A stretch of DNA of 64,000 nucleotides, from NCBI GenBank assembly GCA_029531795.1, contig JAPEIS010000003.1, positions 186,001-250,000 of the forward strand. The letters are read 5' to 3'. This stretch comes from Sclerotinia nivalis. Its lineage: Eukaryota; Ascomycota; Leotiomycetes; Helotiales; Sclerotiniaceae. The notes below the pieces were generated by a model. That model was not told the origin of the DNA, searched no databases, and worked only from the letters and a program-made list of their open reading frames with translations. The translations under genes were made by a program, and so were the position numbers. Positions 1 to 11,707 of this stretch are shown piece by piece; the first letter of the stretch is position 1; each line of letters starts with the position of its first letter.

Positions 1-911
1 CTCCGGCCGCAAACTCCTCGGACGCTAGTTTGGTGAAATGGAGGTGGCGCTAAGATGTCTCCAGTAGGGTTGACATCAAGACCGAGTTGCTCAATGAATG
101 GACCTTGGACTGTGGTCTTCGTGTTGTGGACCAGGAACGCCTCTTCTTTTACAGAACCATCCGTGAACTGAATTGTGACCGAAGAGCGGCCGTTATCAAC
201 GAGGCGTTTGATCTTGCGTGTATCAATCTTGAATGGTGCTTTGGCGAGTGGACTGAGTTGTGCGGCTATATCATCGTCGCCATGGGTGTACAGAGTGACT
301 TCGTCACTGAGCTGGGCAGCATTTGCTGCTATAACCATGTGAATGCCTGTCATAGGACTGATGGGAGGTACGATGAGAACGCCTGTAGATTTGGCACCGC
401 GATCTTCGTAACCAAAGCAAAAAAGGCAGTGAAAACTACAAGAATGCATATGAACAGATTCAGTAACTATTGTAATATGATAGCTTTTAGTTTCTCATAG
501 ACGAAACACGTTCCCTTGCATTCGCTTGGTCCAAATCCCAACGTAGCCCTCACTATCAGGAAAAGTATCAGTCATACCAACGGCCAGGATGATCTTTCGA
601 AAGTTCCACTCCTTCGCATTTGCGTCGACAAGGATGAAGTGACAGTCGGTTTTCTTCTCGATGCTCGTGACGCCAATGTCAAGGAATTGGATAGTAGAGT
701 AGCGCGCCAAGATGCTATCTTTGGTTGCGGCTCGGAAATCCTCGGGGTCCTTGTGATCCCAGGTTGGAACCATGTGCATATGAGTTGATTTCTTGTTGCG
801 GTAGGTCTGGGTGTCAAAAACCACGGCAGTGTGGAGTTGGCGTGCTAGAGCACCTGCCCCGGTAAGTCCAGCTGGACCTCCTCTGATAATGGCAACGTCG
901 ACGAAATCCAT
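1..911 (-). CDS. GliT-like FAD/NAD(P) dithiol oxidase (thioredoxin reductase family), 3' end outside window
   Basis: Partial gene reading leftward off the window edge. Exon 1 is 911..508 and exon 2 is 435..<1, joined across a 72-nt intron (507..436, GTTTCG...TGTAG) that keeps the frame. The N-terminus has the FAD-binding segment (IIRGGPAGL). The family motif THMHMVPTWDHKDP follows at about residues 43-56. Exon 2 opens with the redox CxxC in FHCLFCFGYED. This order matches fungal small thioredoxin-reductase-like dithiol oxidases such as GliT, which close disulfides of epipolythiodioxopiperazines and protect the producer. It does not match the housekeeping thioredoxin reductase, whose active site is CATC. 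Oddity: the first glycine of the usual GGGPAG loop is arginine. A DHA2 exporter lies divergently upstream, which fits a metabolite-cluster role. Family call is firm; substrate is unknown. The missing C-terminus prevents judging whether the gene is intact. Confidence 0.82.
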
Positions 912-2197
912 GAAGACGGCTGTTGTGATGACTATGGTAGTTTGGTGCTGTTAGTGGCGGCACTGGATAGCTATATAGGAAATGCAAACGGAAGTGTATA
1001 GCCGAGATTATACATAACGCATGTTGAAATTCACTAGTGAGCTGCAAGTCACGACAGACTTGGATAATTTGGGGAGGTATTATTTCTTGTTGTTTGACAA
1101 GCCACCGATCAAGGCGACCAATTGGTTATGTTCCATCTAGTGATAACGACTTAATATATTGCGCCGCAATTGATCGGGTTGTTGTATGACCGAGTAGACT
1201 TCACCATTTAAAATAATTACAAATTTATACCCTCTGCTATAATAAGATTCTGAATCAAGTAGTTTCGAGAAAACAACTCCCTATCTAGATAGATAGGTAC
1301 CTGAAAGGAGATAAGGGGTTAAAACTTCCGTTCTTCATCGGGGGGAGTAGATTTATGTTAGATTTAGATAATTAATCTTTATATAGTTACTCTCCACTTA
1401 TATTAACTGTTGGTAGGCCTCCGGTGCGTAGGAACCGTAGAATTCATAGTAATACGATATTGAGGTTATTCACAATGAGTGCACCCTTTGGAGGCTGGTA
1501 TAAAGCTGCGCAATTGACCGTCTTAGTGAAAGAAGTTATATTGCGTATAGATTCGAAAGAACTCTATGGAAGCGACGACTATATAAAGGTCGTCGCTTAG
1601 GTGAGTTGCACGTGCTATAAAAGCACTGAAGCTTTAACCGCTCATTTCCTCTAAGATAGCTCGGGTAGGTACCAGGTGTTTGGTGTGGTTGGTACGAAAG
1701 GCGCAGCAGGTAGCTTGTATGATTTGATTGAAAGACTGTAAGTCTGTAAAGGACCCCACAAACGCTCATTTCATTTATCTTTTGACTGCTATTCCATTAC
1801 AGCTTCTGCCCAGATTCTGAACTTTTATTCTCCCCTAGAATTTCAATGCTCTATTTACATCTAACTTTTCATACTACAAAAACACTTAAAAATACAAGTG
1901 GTCAATGTATATCTATAAACTTTTTTTTAAAAATATCATATGTAACCTTTCGAAATTCTTTAAATTTAATACAAATCGAAAAATAATTGAATAAATTAAA
2001 AAATAATAATAATAAAATAATTATAAAAATTAGGATTTTCAAATGATATAATTATTCCTTCGGAGGACAAATTGCAAGGTAGGTTTTGAGGTGTCTTAAA
2101 AAATCATTCGAGGAGTGGTAGCGATGCAAATTATTTTTCAGGCGTCGAGGGGCCGGACTCAAAGCTCATCATTTCAAACGGAAAATAAAGCTTGACC
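912..2197. other. AT-rich divergent intergenic region
   Basis: This 1.3-kb stretch separates the divergent dithiol oxidase and transporter genes. I see no convincing gene. Roughly 1840-2070 is extremely AT-rich, with runs such as TTTTTTTTAAAAA and repeated AATAATAAT. Short reading frames here have no recognisable protein character. The region presumably contains both promoters. Confidence 0.6.
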
Positions 2198-3916
2198 ATG
2201 GAGTCGTCTGATAATGCTATTACCGAGCCAAATAGTACTCGTCTAATGCTTATTATGGTCGGCATTTGTCTGGCAGTTTTTCTCACAGGCATGGTAACAA
2301 AAGAAATTTCAAGCAGCCTCTTGCACAGTTGAAGTTTGGGAGCTAACTTTTCGCTTTTAATACAGGATCAAACCATCTTAGCTACGGCAATCCCCATCAT
2401 CAGCGTCGAGTTTGACACATCACAAGACATTGGATGGTGGGCTAATGCCTATCTTCTTACTTTGAGCGCCTTTCAACTGTTCTACGGTAAACTTTACAGT
2501 CATTTTCCCATCAAAAATGTTTACCTTATTGCTATTGTCATCTTCGAGATTGGATCTCTTATCTGTACAACAGCACATACCTCAATAGCCCTGATCGTTG
2601 GCCGAGCGATCGCTGGACTGGGTGCTGCTAGTGTTTTTTCAGGAAGTGTGTTGATTACTACGAAAGTAATCCCGCTGGCCCAGCGTGCCGCTTACTTGGG
2701 TGTCATTTCCGCTGCATTTGGATTGGCAGCTATTCTTGGACCGTTCCTGGGAGCCGCTATACTGCAATCGACTACATGGAGATGGTGTTTCGGCATTAAT
2801 TTGCCGTTAGGAGCGGTAACGGTAATTTTGTGTGGCATCCTTGTACACACACCATCAGACCCAAGCGCACAATCTCTTAGTCTCGTGCAAAAAGCTCTGC
2901 AGCTCGACATTCCTGGAACGGTTTCTATGGTTGGATCTTTGATATGTCTCCTCATGGCTTTATAATGGGGTGGCGCTACCTATCCTTGGAGTAACGGTCG
3001 GATTATCGCTCTCTTTGTCGTATCCGGTATTCTCACTATCGCTTTTATAGCTACCCAAACGACCAAAATTGCCGGAAAGGCTCGCACAATTCCAGGCAGC
3101 TTAGCGCGCAGTCGTGATATCTGGCTGGCCGACAGCTATGCTATGTGCATAACTGGAGGTCTCTATGTTGCCATTTTATACCTACCTGTATGGTTCCAAG
3201 ATGTTCGTGGCCGCTCACCTCTTTTTTCAGGTGAATTGTTGACTCCATTGATTGCCGGTTACGTTGTGGCTTCAATCTTGGCTGGAGGTATTACCAGCGG
3301 CTTCAAGTATTGCAACCCGGCCATGATCATTGGGACTGCACTCTCAATTTCTGGGGCTGCTTTACTCACTACTATCAACCTACATTCTTCTACGGCAAGA
3401 GTCGTCGGTTATCAACTTGTGTACGGCTTTGGCGTTGGATTTGGATTTGGTCAGCCAAGTTATATCGTGCAAACACTGTTACCAGCAGAAGACGTTCCCA
3501 TTGGCGTAACATTTATAACTCTTGTCCAAAATCTCAGTGCCTCGGTTTTTGTGGCAGTACCACAAAGCATTTTCCAAAGGGAGATGCACAAGCGTCTCGA
3601 ACCGCTTCTGCCGCAATCTTCCAACTCGTCTTCTCTCTTGCTGTCTGCCTTACCCACAATACTGTCATCGATGCCGCCAGAGACCCAAGCAACAGCAAAG
3701 AGCGCCATTAGTGATTCCATAATCCGCACATTTTATGTGTCGCTGGCGCTAAGTTGTGTATCTGTTGCTGGCGCTCTGGCTATCAAGTGGGTCCCTATGC
3801 AAGACCCTGCCAAACAAGATCTTGTCAAGCAAGATACAACTTCTCCTAGAGAGAAAACGCAGGACCAAAATGGAAGAGAAAATGAAAAGCAAGATGAGAA
3901 CATTGCTGCAGCTTAG
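2198..3916 (+). pseudogene. DHA2-type MFS multidrug/toxin exporter interrupted by an in-frame TAA
   Basis: Exon 1 is 2198..2293 and exon 2 is 2366..3916, with a 72-nt intron, giving about 548 codons including the internal stop. The protein reads as a 14-helix drug:H+ antiporter of the GliA/Tri12-like DHA2 group. It has MDQTILATAIPII in the first helix region, a GRAIAGLGAAS helix, the WRWCFGINLPLG signature and many hydrophobic segments to the end. A TAA at 2963-2965 breaks the frame between LLMAL and WGGATYPW. The frame is then open for another 316 codons with normal transporter sequence. In relatives the position before WGG is typically glutamine, so CAA to TAA is the simple explanation. Possible outcomes are a recent pseudogene, an allele-specific null, or readthrough. 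The C-terminal tail is Lys/Gln/Glu-rich. The neighbouring GliT-like gene suggests it exported a secondary metabolite. Confidence 0.82.
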
Positions 3917-6549
3917 CATTGTCAGGCACTGGCGACAATATCAACGGTTGCAAGTTTTTCGTGCAACATCTTTATTCGACAAGATTCAAGGGTATATTAA
4001 AGCTTTTCGTTCCATAAATCCTTTCCTTTTTAGTTAATTGAATATAATCTGAATGCCCTTATATTCTAGCTTTTATACTTCTCATCATTCCTGTAAAGAG
4101 TCATTCTCTTAAGCAGATAGCCATAATAAAATTATTCAGGATCTGAAACAAGGTGGTAAGTAGGTGAAAGAGAAGCGTAAGGGATATATTGTGCGGGCGA
4201 TAGTATAGTCTTGATGGTGATAACGTTGCTATATAATAGCAGCCAAAATACCATCACTGGAATAATTGTATTATCATTGTCAAGAGATAACTATCACTCA
4301 ACTGAATCTCCTGTTCTCGCCATCTTTCAGTCACTCTTTAATTAGCCGTGAACTGCTAATTGCAAAAGAGAATCCAAATCTCCATTATCCATAGTACCAC
4401 CCCATTCCGTAAAGATAAACAACTACGAACTTAGGAGTTTATATACGTATTCCCAAATATTGACAGTACAGTCGATATTTATTCTTCAGAAGAATATGGT
4501 AATAGGTCTGATTCAATCCTCGGTATTAAGTAATAGAATACTGGAGTATAATATTTAGTCAAAACTGTTATTATGGCTCTTCTCCCACCGCTGACAAGGT
4601 TTGATTTCATGGCGATTTTCCCGGGGGGGGGACTATAAAAGACTACTGTTGTATAGGATTGCAATACAGTAATGGAAGAGGAGTTTTTAATGCAAATGGG
4701 ACATGGTTTCGCGCCACTTCCCAATCTTGAAAATTAAACTAGATCTGTCTTTCAAAATTTAAAGGGATGAAATTAGGTTTCTTTACTGAGGATTCTTTGG
4801 GTTATGAGAAGATACGATATGTAAGTGATCGATCATATTTATCAACAGTGATGATCATGAACACAAAGTTCTCACTGTCAATGAGAAAGAGGGGGAGTAG
4901 TTGTAAGAAGAAGTTGAAACTGCCCAATTCCCGCCACACATACAACGAACCCCTCCACCTTCCATCTCATCATAACAAAATTCCCAAATTCTATATGTAC
5001 TGATCCAACTTCTCGGAGATTCACGATACTCAAGCATTTCAACCATAAACCACCAGTATAAAGTCATAGAATTGTTTCTTTGATGTTGAACTTTCTTGAT
5101 GGCTAGGTTATCTATAGGGAAGCACACCGGTGCTGAGATGCTGGGATCTGACTTGATAAATAGTCTATAGATGGGTGAACAACGAACGAATCAATCAGAT
5201 ATAATCATTAATAAACTCATCTTTAGAACTGATTTCTCCACGAAGTTTTTGATTAGAAAATCAGAGTTAGGTTTGTTGAATTGTCTGAGAATTGCAAGAA
5301 TGGAGTATAAAATGCCGACTCGGAGAATGGAAGTAAGGTATGAGATTAGAGAATCGAAAGTTTGAATTTCAAGTTTTGTGGCTGCTGGGTAGGAGCATTT
5401 TGTGGTTGTGATGAATGTGCAAGATGGGTGATGGTGAAATAAATGGTAGTTCGGCGACGGTGAGTATGTTGAGAGGTGCATATATGTGTGTGGGTGGCTA
5501 TATCATTATCAATATCCAAATATTCCAATCACGTTGTCACCGTAAAGTCCAGAATACCATCATCTGTTCAGAAAAACACAAACGTTTCCAACTTCATAGC
5601 CTGCGAGGTCAACACACTCATGGAGCCGAGACCCTTGGCAAATAGGTTCCATCGTCTCACTGACTTCCTAAACCGAAAAATATCGTAGAATTTTCTCCGT
5701 TTGTTCTTGGATTGATGATACTCCAGGTATATTTATAGAGGGAGGGACCAGTGTGGGATTTCAGCAGTGGGGATTCTGAGTTGGTAGCTAGAGGAGTTGT
5801 TTATTATCTAGACAAGTAACAAATACGTAGTGAATGTATCTTCGATCAAAAGTCCTAGCCATCTCTTCCAGCAATCTCAGCCAGGAAGCGTGATTAATTC
5901 TCTTTTCCCCTGTTTAAATTCAATATATCATCCCTCACCAATGGGAACTGGATAGGTGATAAGACATTTTGTATACCTATATTACAAGAATGAAGGTGAA
6001 CAGGATGGCATAAAAGACTGGAGCAGTAGACTAGACACAACCAATACCATCAACCGACAAGTAAAAACGGAAAAAGTTTCGCTGGTCACTATCCACAGCA
6101 AAAGAAAATTATCAGATTTAAAGCTCGGTATCAAAGCCCCTTTAACGCAGAAGCCCGAGTCTGTATGAGCTGGCATGGCAGGCCGCTACTTGCGGCATTC
6201 TTGAGAGATTTCAAATTGAGACCTATTTCGAATATTCACGCAGGCTGAATAGATCATTTCAAATCATTATTCGATAGAAAAATGGATGAATTATGAGTCT
6301 TGGTAGTTCCTTTTTACGAGGTAGTTCATTTCTCGTTAGATGTATGCTTAATCATTGTGCACACAGTCCACCCTATCTCATCTGTGTCAAGTCCGGCTCC
6401 AACAATATCATATACGCCAAATTAAAAGTGATGAAATTCATGTCCTGACGCCAGCCCTTTCAAATTTTCCACATTCGCCCTTCCATTTCCATATCCTTCA
6501 AGTCATAACCAGACAATTCGTGAAATTAGATGTATTTCATTCACATTAC
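3917..6549. other. Gene-poor region
   Basis: These 2.6 kb hold no gene I can support. The sequence is AT-rich with many short reading frames on both strands and no recognisable domains or coherent exon structure. A run of nine Gs at 4622-4630 sits just before a TATAAAAG-like string. No repeat family or transposon remnant was recognised. Confidence 0.5.
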
Positions 6550-7342
6550 TCAATCAACCCTCCAAATCAAAAATCGTATCCGTCCTCCCTCCTTAGGAAA
6601 CTTCAACGTTCCTTCCATCAATCCACTCTCCATAATCCCCTCCACCGCTTCTGCAAAACATCTTCTCATCTCCATAGAGGGAGTTGACTGCGGTACCAAC
6701 AAAATAGGGGAGCGAATCTCATGATTACTAATATGACCCCACGATTTATCGAAATCGTCTTGTTCATCCACTTTAGATTTAGGAGGTCGAGAACAGCGAT
6801 GGGGTTTTGATTCTTGCGGTTTTGGGAGAGAGGTTGAAGGAGGTGGAGAGGAAGATTTGCTACTGGGTGTGTAGACGAGACCGAGGAAGATTCCTTGAAG
6901 AGAAGCATCGCCGGTTTCTTCGGAGAGGGAGAGACTTGAGATCATGGGAACCGTGGAGCCTGAAGCTGGGAGATTGGAGTTGAAGAATGAATGGGAGAGG
7001 AGGACGTTCGGGAGATGATGGTGAAGAGATGAGGGAAGAGTGGATGTGAAGGAAACGGGTGGCATTGGAAGCGATGGCGTAAAAATGCAAGATTGAGGTG
7101 AGGGATTTGGACGAGGCAAAGAGGGGTCAGTTATAGGTCGCTGAAATGAGCCTGTGAGAGATTGTTAGCTGTTGTCATATTTTCGAGGTGATCTAAATGG
7201 GAAGAAGTCCCCACGAAATATCAATTGACGATAAGCTGGGATGCTAGAAAACCTAGAATTACTCACGATCACTCTTCTCAACAGCCCTCGCAGAAACAAC
7301 CGCGCCCAATGCAACCGTCATAAATAAATTAGAAACCAACAT
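6550..7342 (-). CDS. Small predicted secreted protein, function unknown
   Basis: Exon 1 is 7342..7267 and exon 2 is 7151..6550, giving 225 aa. The 115-nt intron has donor GTGAGT, branch-like GCTAAC and acceptor CACAG. Exon 1 encodes an N-terminus typical of a signal peptide: MLVSNLFMTVALGAVVSA followed by RA, with cleavage likely near residues 18-20. The mature part is Pro/Ser-rich, with a low-complexity SSSPPPSTSLPKP stretch. It then has a more ordered C-terminal block (MEMRRCFAEAVEGIMESG to RIRFLIWRVD) that ends the protein. There are only a few cysteines, so it is not a classic cysteine-rich effector. It sits alone in a gene-poor region. No family recognised; secretion is inferred from the N-terminus only. 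Confidence 0.6.
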
Positions 7343-8172
7343 TTTACTTTGGATATTTTTCCTTTGAAATAAAATCTCTTATTTTAAAAAAATATTACAC
7401 TTCAATCGAATAGAAAATATCTAGGACTCTTTCTTGAAGCAATCCGCGGCCGGCCGTAACCTTCCAATATCCATGGGCAAGGCTCATGTTTAAACATTTC
7501 TACTCCAAGCTTAAACGCCAAGCGAGGGCTGCAAAGCTCGATCTTTTGCAAGTGCCGAGCATATTACTTTCCCCATATTTTTCAGATTCATATATCTCAG
7601 TTAAGTGGATGGACAAAACAACCGCAAGGAAATAGTATAAAAAGTGTCAAAACGCCATCCCAAGGTTGGGTGTTATTGGGTACATGAGCTTGTTACATGG
7701 TTTGTGTCAAGGGGCTTCAGGGGTCCTTGGTTTTAAGTTATCGAGCATGCATTTGCGAAGCGAGAACATATCCATCAAAAATCGTGGTAATCCACTTGGA
7801 AAAATTTAAACTAAACTTGCATAAGCTTAAGAGGAGATCCTATGGATGGTAACGATTTATTAAGAAGAAAGCCAAGAGTTGGCAAGTTTGGGGAGGAAGT
7901 ACCGATAGGCATGCCAAGAGATGAGAGAGAGTTGATACCGTGACAGGATAAGTGGAGAAACGATGCTTGGACCAATTTCTTGGAGGTTTAAAGAGGCGAA
8001 CAGACGCACGCTATCACGCGTTTAACGGATCATACCTACATGCGGCCTCGTCTTAAGTTCCTCAGACGTCTCAAGTATCAATAACCATAAATTGAACACG
8101 ACGCGAATGGGCCAAGAGAAGTGTACGCCTGCCATCGAAGACATGAGTGCTTTTGATAACGCGACAAGTAAT
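7343..8172. other. Intergenic, nothing recognised
   Basis: The stretch lies between the start of the secreted-protein gene and the 3' end of the proline gene. It should contain the former's promoter and the latter's 3' UTR. No gene, RNA or repeat is supported. A GGCCGGCC palindrome occurs near 7448. Confidence 0.5.
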
Positions 8173-9626
8173 TTATATCGAGAGATTTTCATGCTTAAAT
8201 CTTTTTTGCCCCTCTCCCTCGCCATATTCAACAGACATTTGGCCATTACCGCGAATTTTGTATTTATAAATCATGAGACCTTCCAAACCAACTGGTCCTC
8301 GTGCATGGATCTTGTTTGTTGATATTCCTACTTCGGTACCGAATCCAAAGCGCATTCCATCAGCCATACGACTGGAAGTGTTCCAGAAAACACCTGCCGA
8401 GTCTATACTAGCCATAAATCGCTCAGCAAGTTCAGAGGATGAGGTGAGAATTACATCAGTGTGGTGGGAACCATGGATATTGATATGTGAGATGGCCTCG
8501 TTGAGGTTAGAAACGGTTTTGATTGCAAGAGTAAGTGATAGATGTTCTGTATCAAAATCACTGTCCACAGCATCTTGAAGGAAAACTGCTTGGTGAGAAG
8601 GAAGTCTTGATGTGAGAGCCGCTTTGCTATAAGCATCGCATCTTAACGAGACACCCTTCTCTAGAAGTGCTTCCGCAGCTTGTGGGAGAACTGTCTCTAG
8701 AGCAGCTTGCTCGACTAACAAAGTCTCCACGCTGTTGCATGCTGCTGGATATGAAGTTTTCGAGTCAACGATGACTCTTGTTGCCATTGCCGGGTCAGCA
8801 GTATTCTCAAGATATATCGAGCAGAGGCCATCTGCGTGACCCATGACTGGAATTTTAGTATTTTCCTTGATGTATCTGACCAATTCATTTGAACCTCTTG
8901 GGATTACGAGATCAATATATTGGTCCAATGCCAATAATTGAGGGATTACATCCCTGGTTGTGACTAATTGTATAGCAGCTGCTGGAACTTCTGTTGACTG
9001 CAAAGCTGCTGAGATCACCGTGGAAATAGCAATGAAAGATTCAGTAGATTCTTTGCCACCTGCAAAGTATTAGCTCTCATGTGAATAATTAAAATAATAT
9101 TTTGTCTTACCTTTTAAGATGGCAGCATTTCCGGACTTGATTGCTAACGACGCGATGTTGGCAATCACTTCAGGACGTGCTTCAAAGATAATCAGAAGTA
9201 CTCCAATGGGGCATGACACTCTCTCAAGGTCCAGACCATCGTCAAGTCGTGTTCGCAGTGTGACTTTTCCAACTGTGTTGAGTGATCAGCAGATGTTTAT
9301 CTTCATGAGGAACAAAGTACAATACCAGGGTCGTCAAGATCTCTGACATCCAAAATTCCCTTCAACATATCTTCATATTTTCCCTTCTTTCCCAAATCCA
9401 ATCTCGATACTATACTTAAGCTCAAACGACCACCTTCGGCTTCCTTTCTAGCCAATTCGAGGTCTCGGGCATTAGCGGCTAGTATGTCTTCTTTATTTTG
9501 TAGAAGTGCATTATGAATAGCAGTCAAAGCTGCATTTCTCGAGGACGTTGGAAGTGTAGCCAGAATGTGAGACGCAGTCTTTGCCCCGTTTGCAGCTTCT
9601 GCTGGGGTTGCGTTTGTGAGAGACAT
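8173..9626 (-). CDS. PRO2: Gamma-glutamyl phosphate reductase (glutamate-5-semialdehyde dehydrogenase)
   Basis: Exons are 9626..9326, 9272..9111 and 9059..8173, giving 449 aa, the normal length for ProA/Pro2. It catalyses NADPH-dependent reduction of gamma-glutamyl phosphate to glutamate-5-semialdehyde, the second step of proline synthesis in the cytosol. Visible family features are [18 protein letters not shown] (exon 2), [12 protein letters not shown] spanning the second intron, and the catalytic cysteine in [13 protein letters not shown] at about residue 262. Near the C-terminus are [21 protein letters not shown] and [12 protein letters not shown]. The two introns are 53 and 51 nt. The ATG at 9626 is the first true ATG of the frame. 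It is divergent from CSN3, with about 490 bp shared between them. A TGACTC core lies just upstream of the ATG, but inside the presumed leader. Identification is firm. Confidence 0.97.
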
Positions 9627-10116
9627 GGGAATTGGAAGAGTCACGAGTGAAAGACTCGATAATGATTTTAGAGTGAGTAAGAATTTATCACCACTAAAAC
9701 TTATGGTAAAAGCTCAAGAGCGTGTTATGGATTCACTCGAAATAGTATTGACAAAAAGTAATGAATGCTTTTGTTCCACCCTCAATGCGATGACTGATTT
9801 CTGATACCACGTGATTAGAACCGGAGCAGGCGGCCGCTAGCGTAAATTGGCCCTAGAACTGGCTGGAGCTCCAAGGCAACATCATAGCCTCTCGCATCTT
9901 CGTCCCCTCATTCGACCTGGTAGTGTTAGCGTTGAGACTTCCAACACAATATCTCGAAATTATCTTTGGCGTTTTCTGGAGTCGAATTTGAGATTGCCCG
10001 TTGATTTTGTACGGAAAGCTATCTGAGACCAGTTCGAACCCACGAGAGCTGTGCAATTAATCAATCGATTACAGAAAACAAACGCTCATTATCTGGTCGC
10101 ATACCCTACTTTCAAG

Positions 10117-11707
10117 ATGGATAATTTCCTGTCCCGGATGCTTCTATTTCCCCCTCATCCCGCGCCTTTGGTACCTCTCTCGGATTCGCAATACGATGCT
10201 GGTATCACATCACAAATCGAGACTTTGAAGAAAACACCAGAGAAGACTTTGCTACAGAGCACTGCGGGTGGTGAAAGTCCTTTAGATGTGGGTAGTGGTG
10301 TATATATTATCATCGGCCATAAGCTAAAATGTTTGTAATAGGTTATCAACCCCTCGTTAAATACAGTTCCATACATCTACATTCTAAATGCCCATATCGC
10401 TGCAGCTTACAAAAATGAGAAGGGAATCAACATCGACGACTTATGGGATAAAGCGACAAGTTTCCTACACAGCTTCGATCGAAGGCAGATTCGATATCTT
10501 GGTGAAGAACTGCAAGATATCATGAGTTTTGTAGCGCAAGTTGCTTCGCAGCAACATCAGGTGCGTAAAGTGAATGCATTTGGTGTTACATAAAGAAATA
10601 CTAAAGTTCATAAAGCCAGGCGCTGCCATCCCACCAATTCGAGAAGCTCTACTTCGAATCGACCCCTCGGGATCGGTCCTGACCTCGAATCATTTATTTC
10701 TTGTTCGTTTGGCTCTCGAAACACGATATTTCACTGCCATCACAGAACTTATTGACAACCCTGTCCTTTACATACCTGCCAAAGAGCCAGTATCATACAC
10801 AAAATTTCTTTGCGAAGTCGACTTACCAGCACAATCCTATGTCACGATCAAATCGAGCTTCACCTCCAAACTAAAACCTCTTAAAGTTCTAGAGTATTTC
10901 TATTACAGCGGATCAGTCTACATTGGTTTACATAAATGGGATGCTGCATTAGAGATGTTGGAGAATGCTATAACATACCCGGTAAACGAAGGTGGTGTGA
11001 GTCTCGTTATGGTTGAAGCATATAAAAAATGGTTACTCGTTGGAATTCTCCAATACGGAAGGGTTCTCCAGCTTCCAAAAACCACTTCTGCTCCTGCCGC
11101 CAAAGCATACCATATTATTGCAAAACCATATGAAGCTGTCGCCAGCATTTTTGAAACTGGATCAGCTGCGCGACTAAAGAGCGAAGCTGAGTTTGGTCGA
11201 CAAGTATGGACTGACGATGGTAATTATGGTCTAATGTACTGTGTTCTGTGCGCCTATCAAAAATTTCAAATCCATAACCTCGCTAATGTTTATTCGAAAA
11301 TTGGAGCTGCGGACATTATGAGCCTCACGACGAGTGCAGAAACTGGTGCAAAGTTGACTTCAATTAAACAAATTGAAGATCTTATTCAAAGCATGATTGC
11401 TGACGGCACCTTACCTGCAACTATGATTCGAGATCAATCTGGACATGCAGTTCTCGCGTTCTCACCAACTGGACCTGTCCTTTCGGAAACCCAGGTTCAA
11501 AATGATTTAGTGGCGTCGACTCGACGTATCCAATCTCTAGCCAAACAAATCAAAGTCACGGATAGAGTATTGACACATGATAAGCGATATCTCGACAGTG
11601 CTCAGAGAGCTAAGAACAAGGCGAAGAAGGTTGGTGGTGTGACAGTGGATGCCATGGATTGGAATACCGTAATCGAGGATGAGGATATAATGACGGAGAT
11701 GTATTGA
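10117..11707 (+). CDS. CSN3: COP9 signalosome subunit 3
   Basis: Exons are 10117..10287, 10342..10560 and 10616..11707, giving 493 aa. The COP9 signalosome removes Nedd8 from cullins and so controls SCF-type ubiquitin ligases in nucleus and cytosol. CSN3 is a scaffold subunit with N-terminal helical repeats and a PCI winged-helix domain. Here the helical repeats run from about residue 30 to 300 (for example LEYFYYSGSVYIGLHKWDAALEMLENA). The PCI-like part follows (LANVYSKIGAADIMSLT, IEDLIQSMIADGTLPATM). An acidic C-terminal tail ends in DEDIMTEMY. Intron 1 has a GTGGGT donor. Intron 2 is needed because its frame runs into TAA, and it uses an AAG acceptor because the nearby CAG would shift the frame. 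Identity is from overall resemblance; subunit assignment is confident but not absolute. Confidence 0.88.

Noticed and set aside
87..500. Open plus-strand frame of 137 codons
   Set aside because: It is antisense to exon 2 of the dithiol oxidase, whose minus-strand reading gives a continuous family match including the CxxC motif.
10025..10045. Possible tRNA B-box (AGTTCGAACCC)
   Set aside because: No matching A-box or cloverleaf can be drawn around it; it lies in the divergent PRO2/CSN3 promoter.
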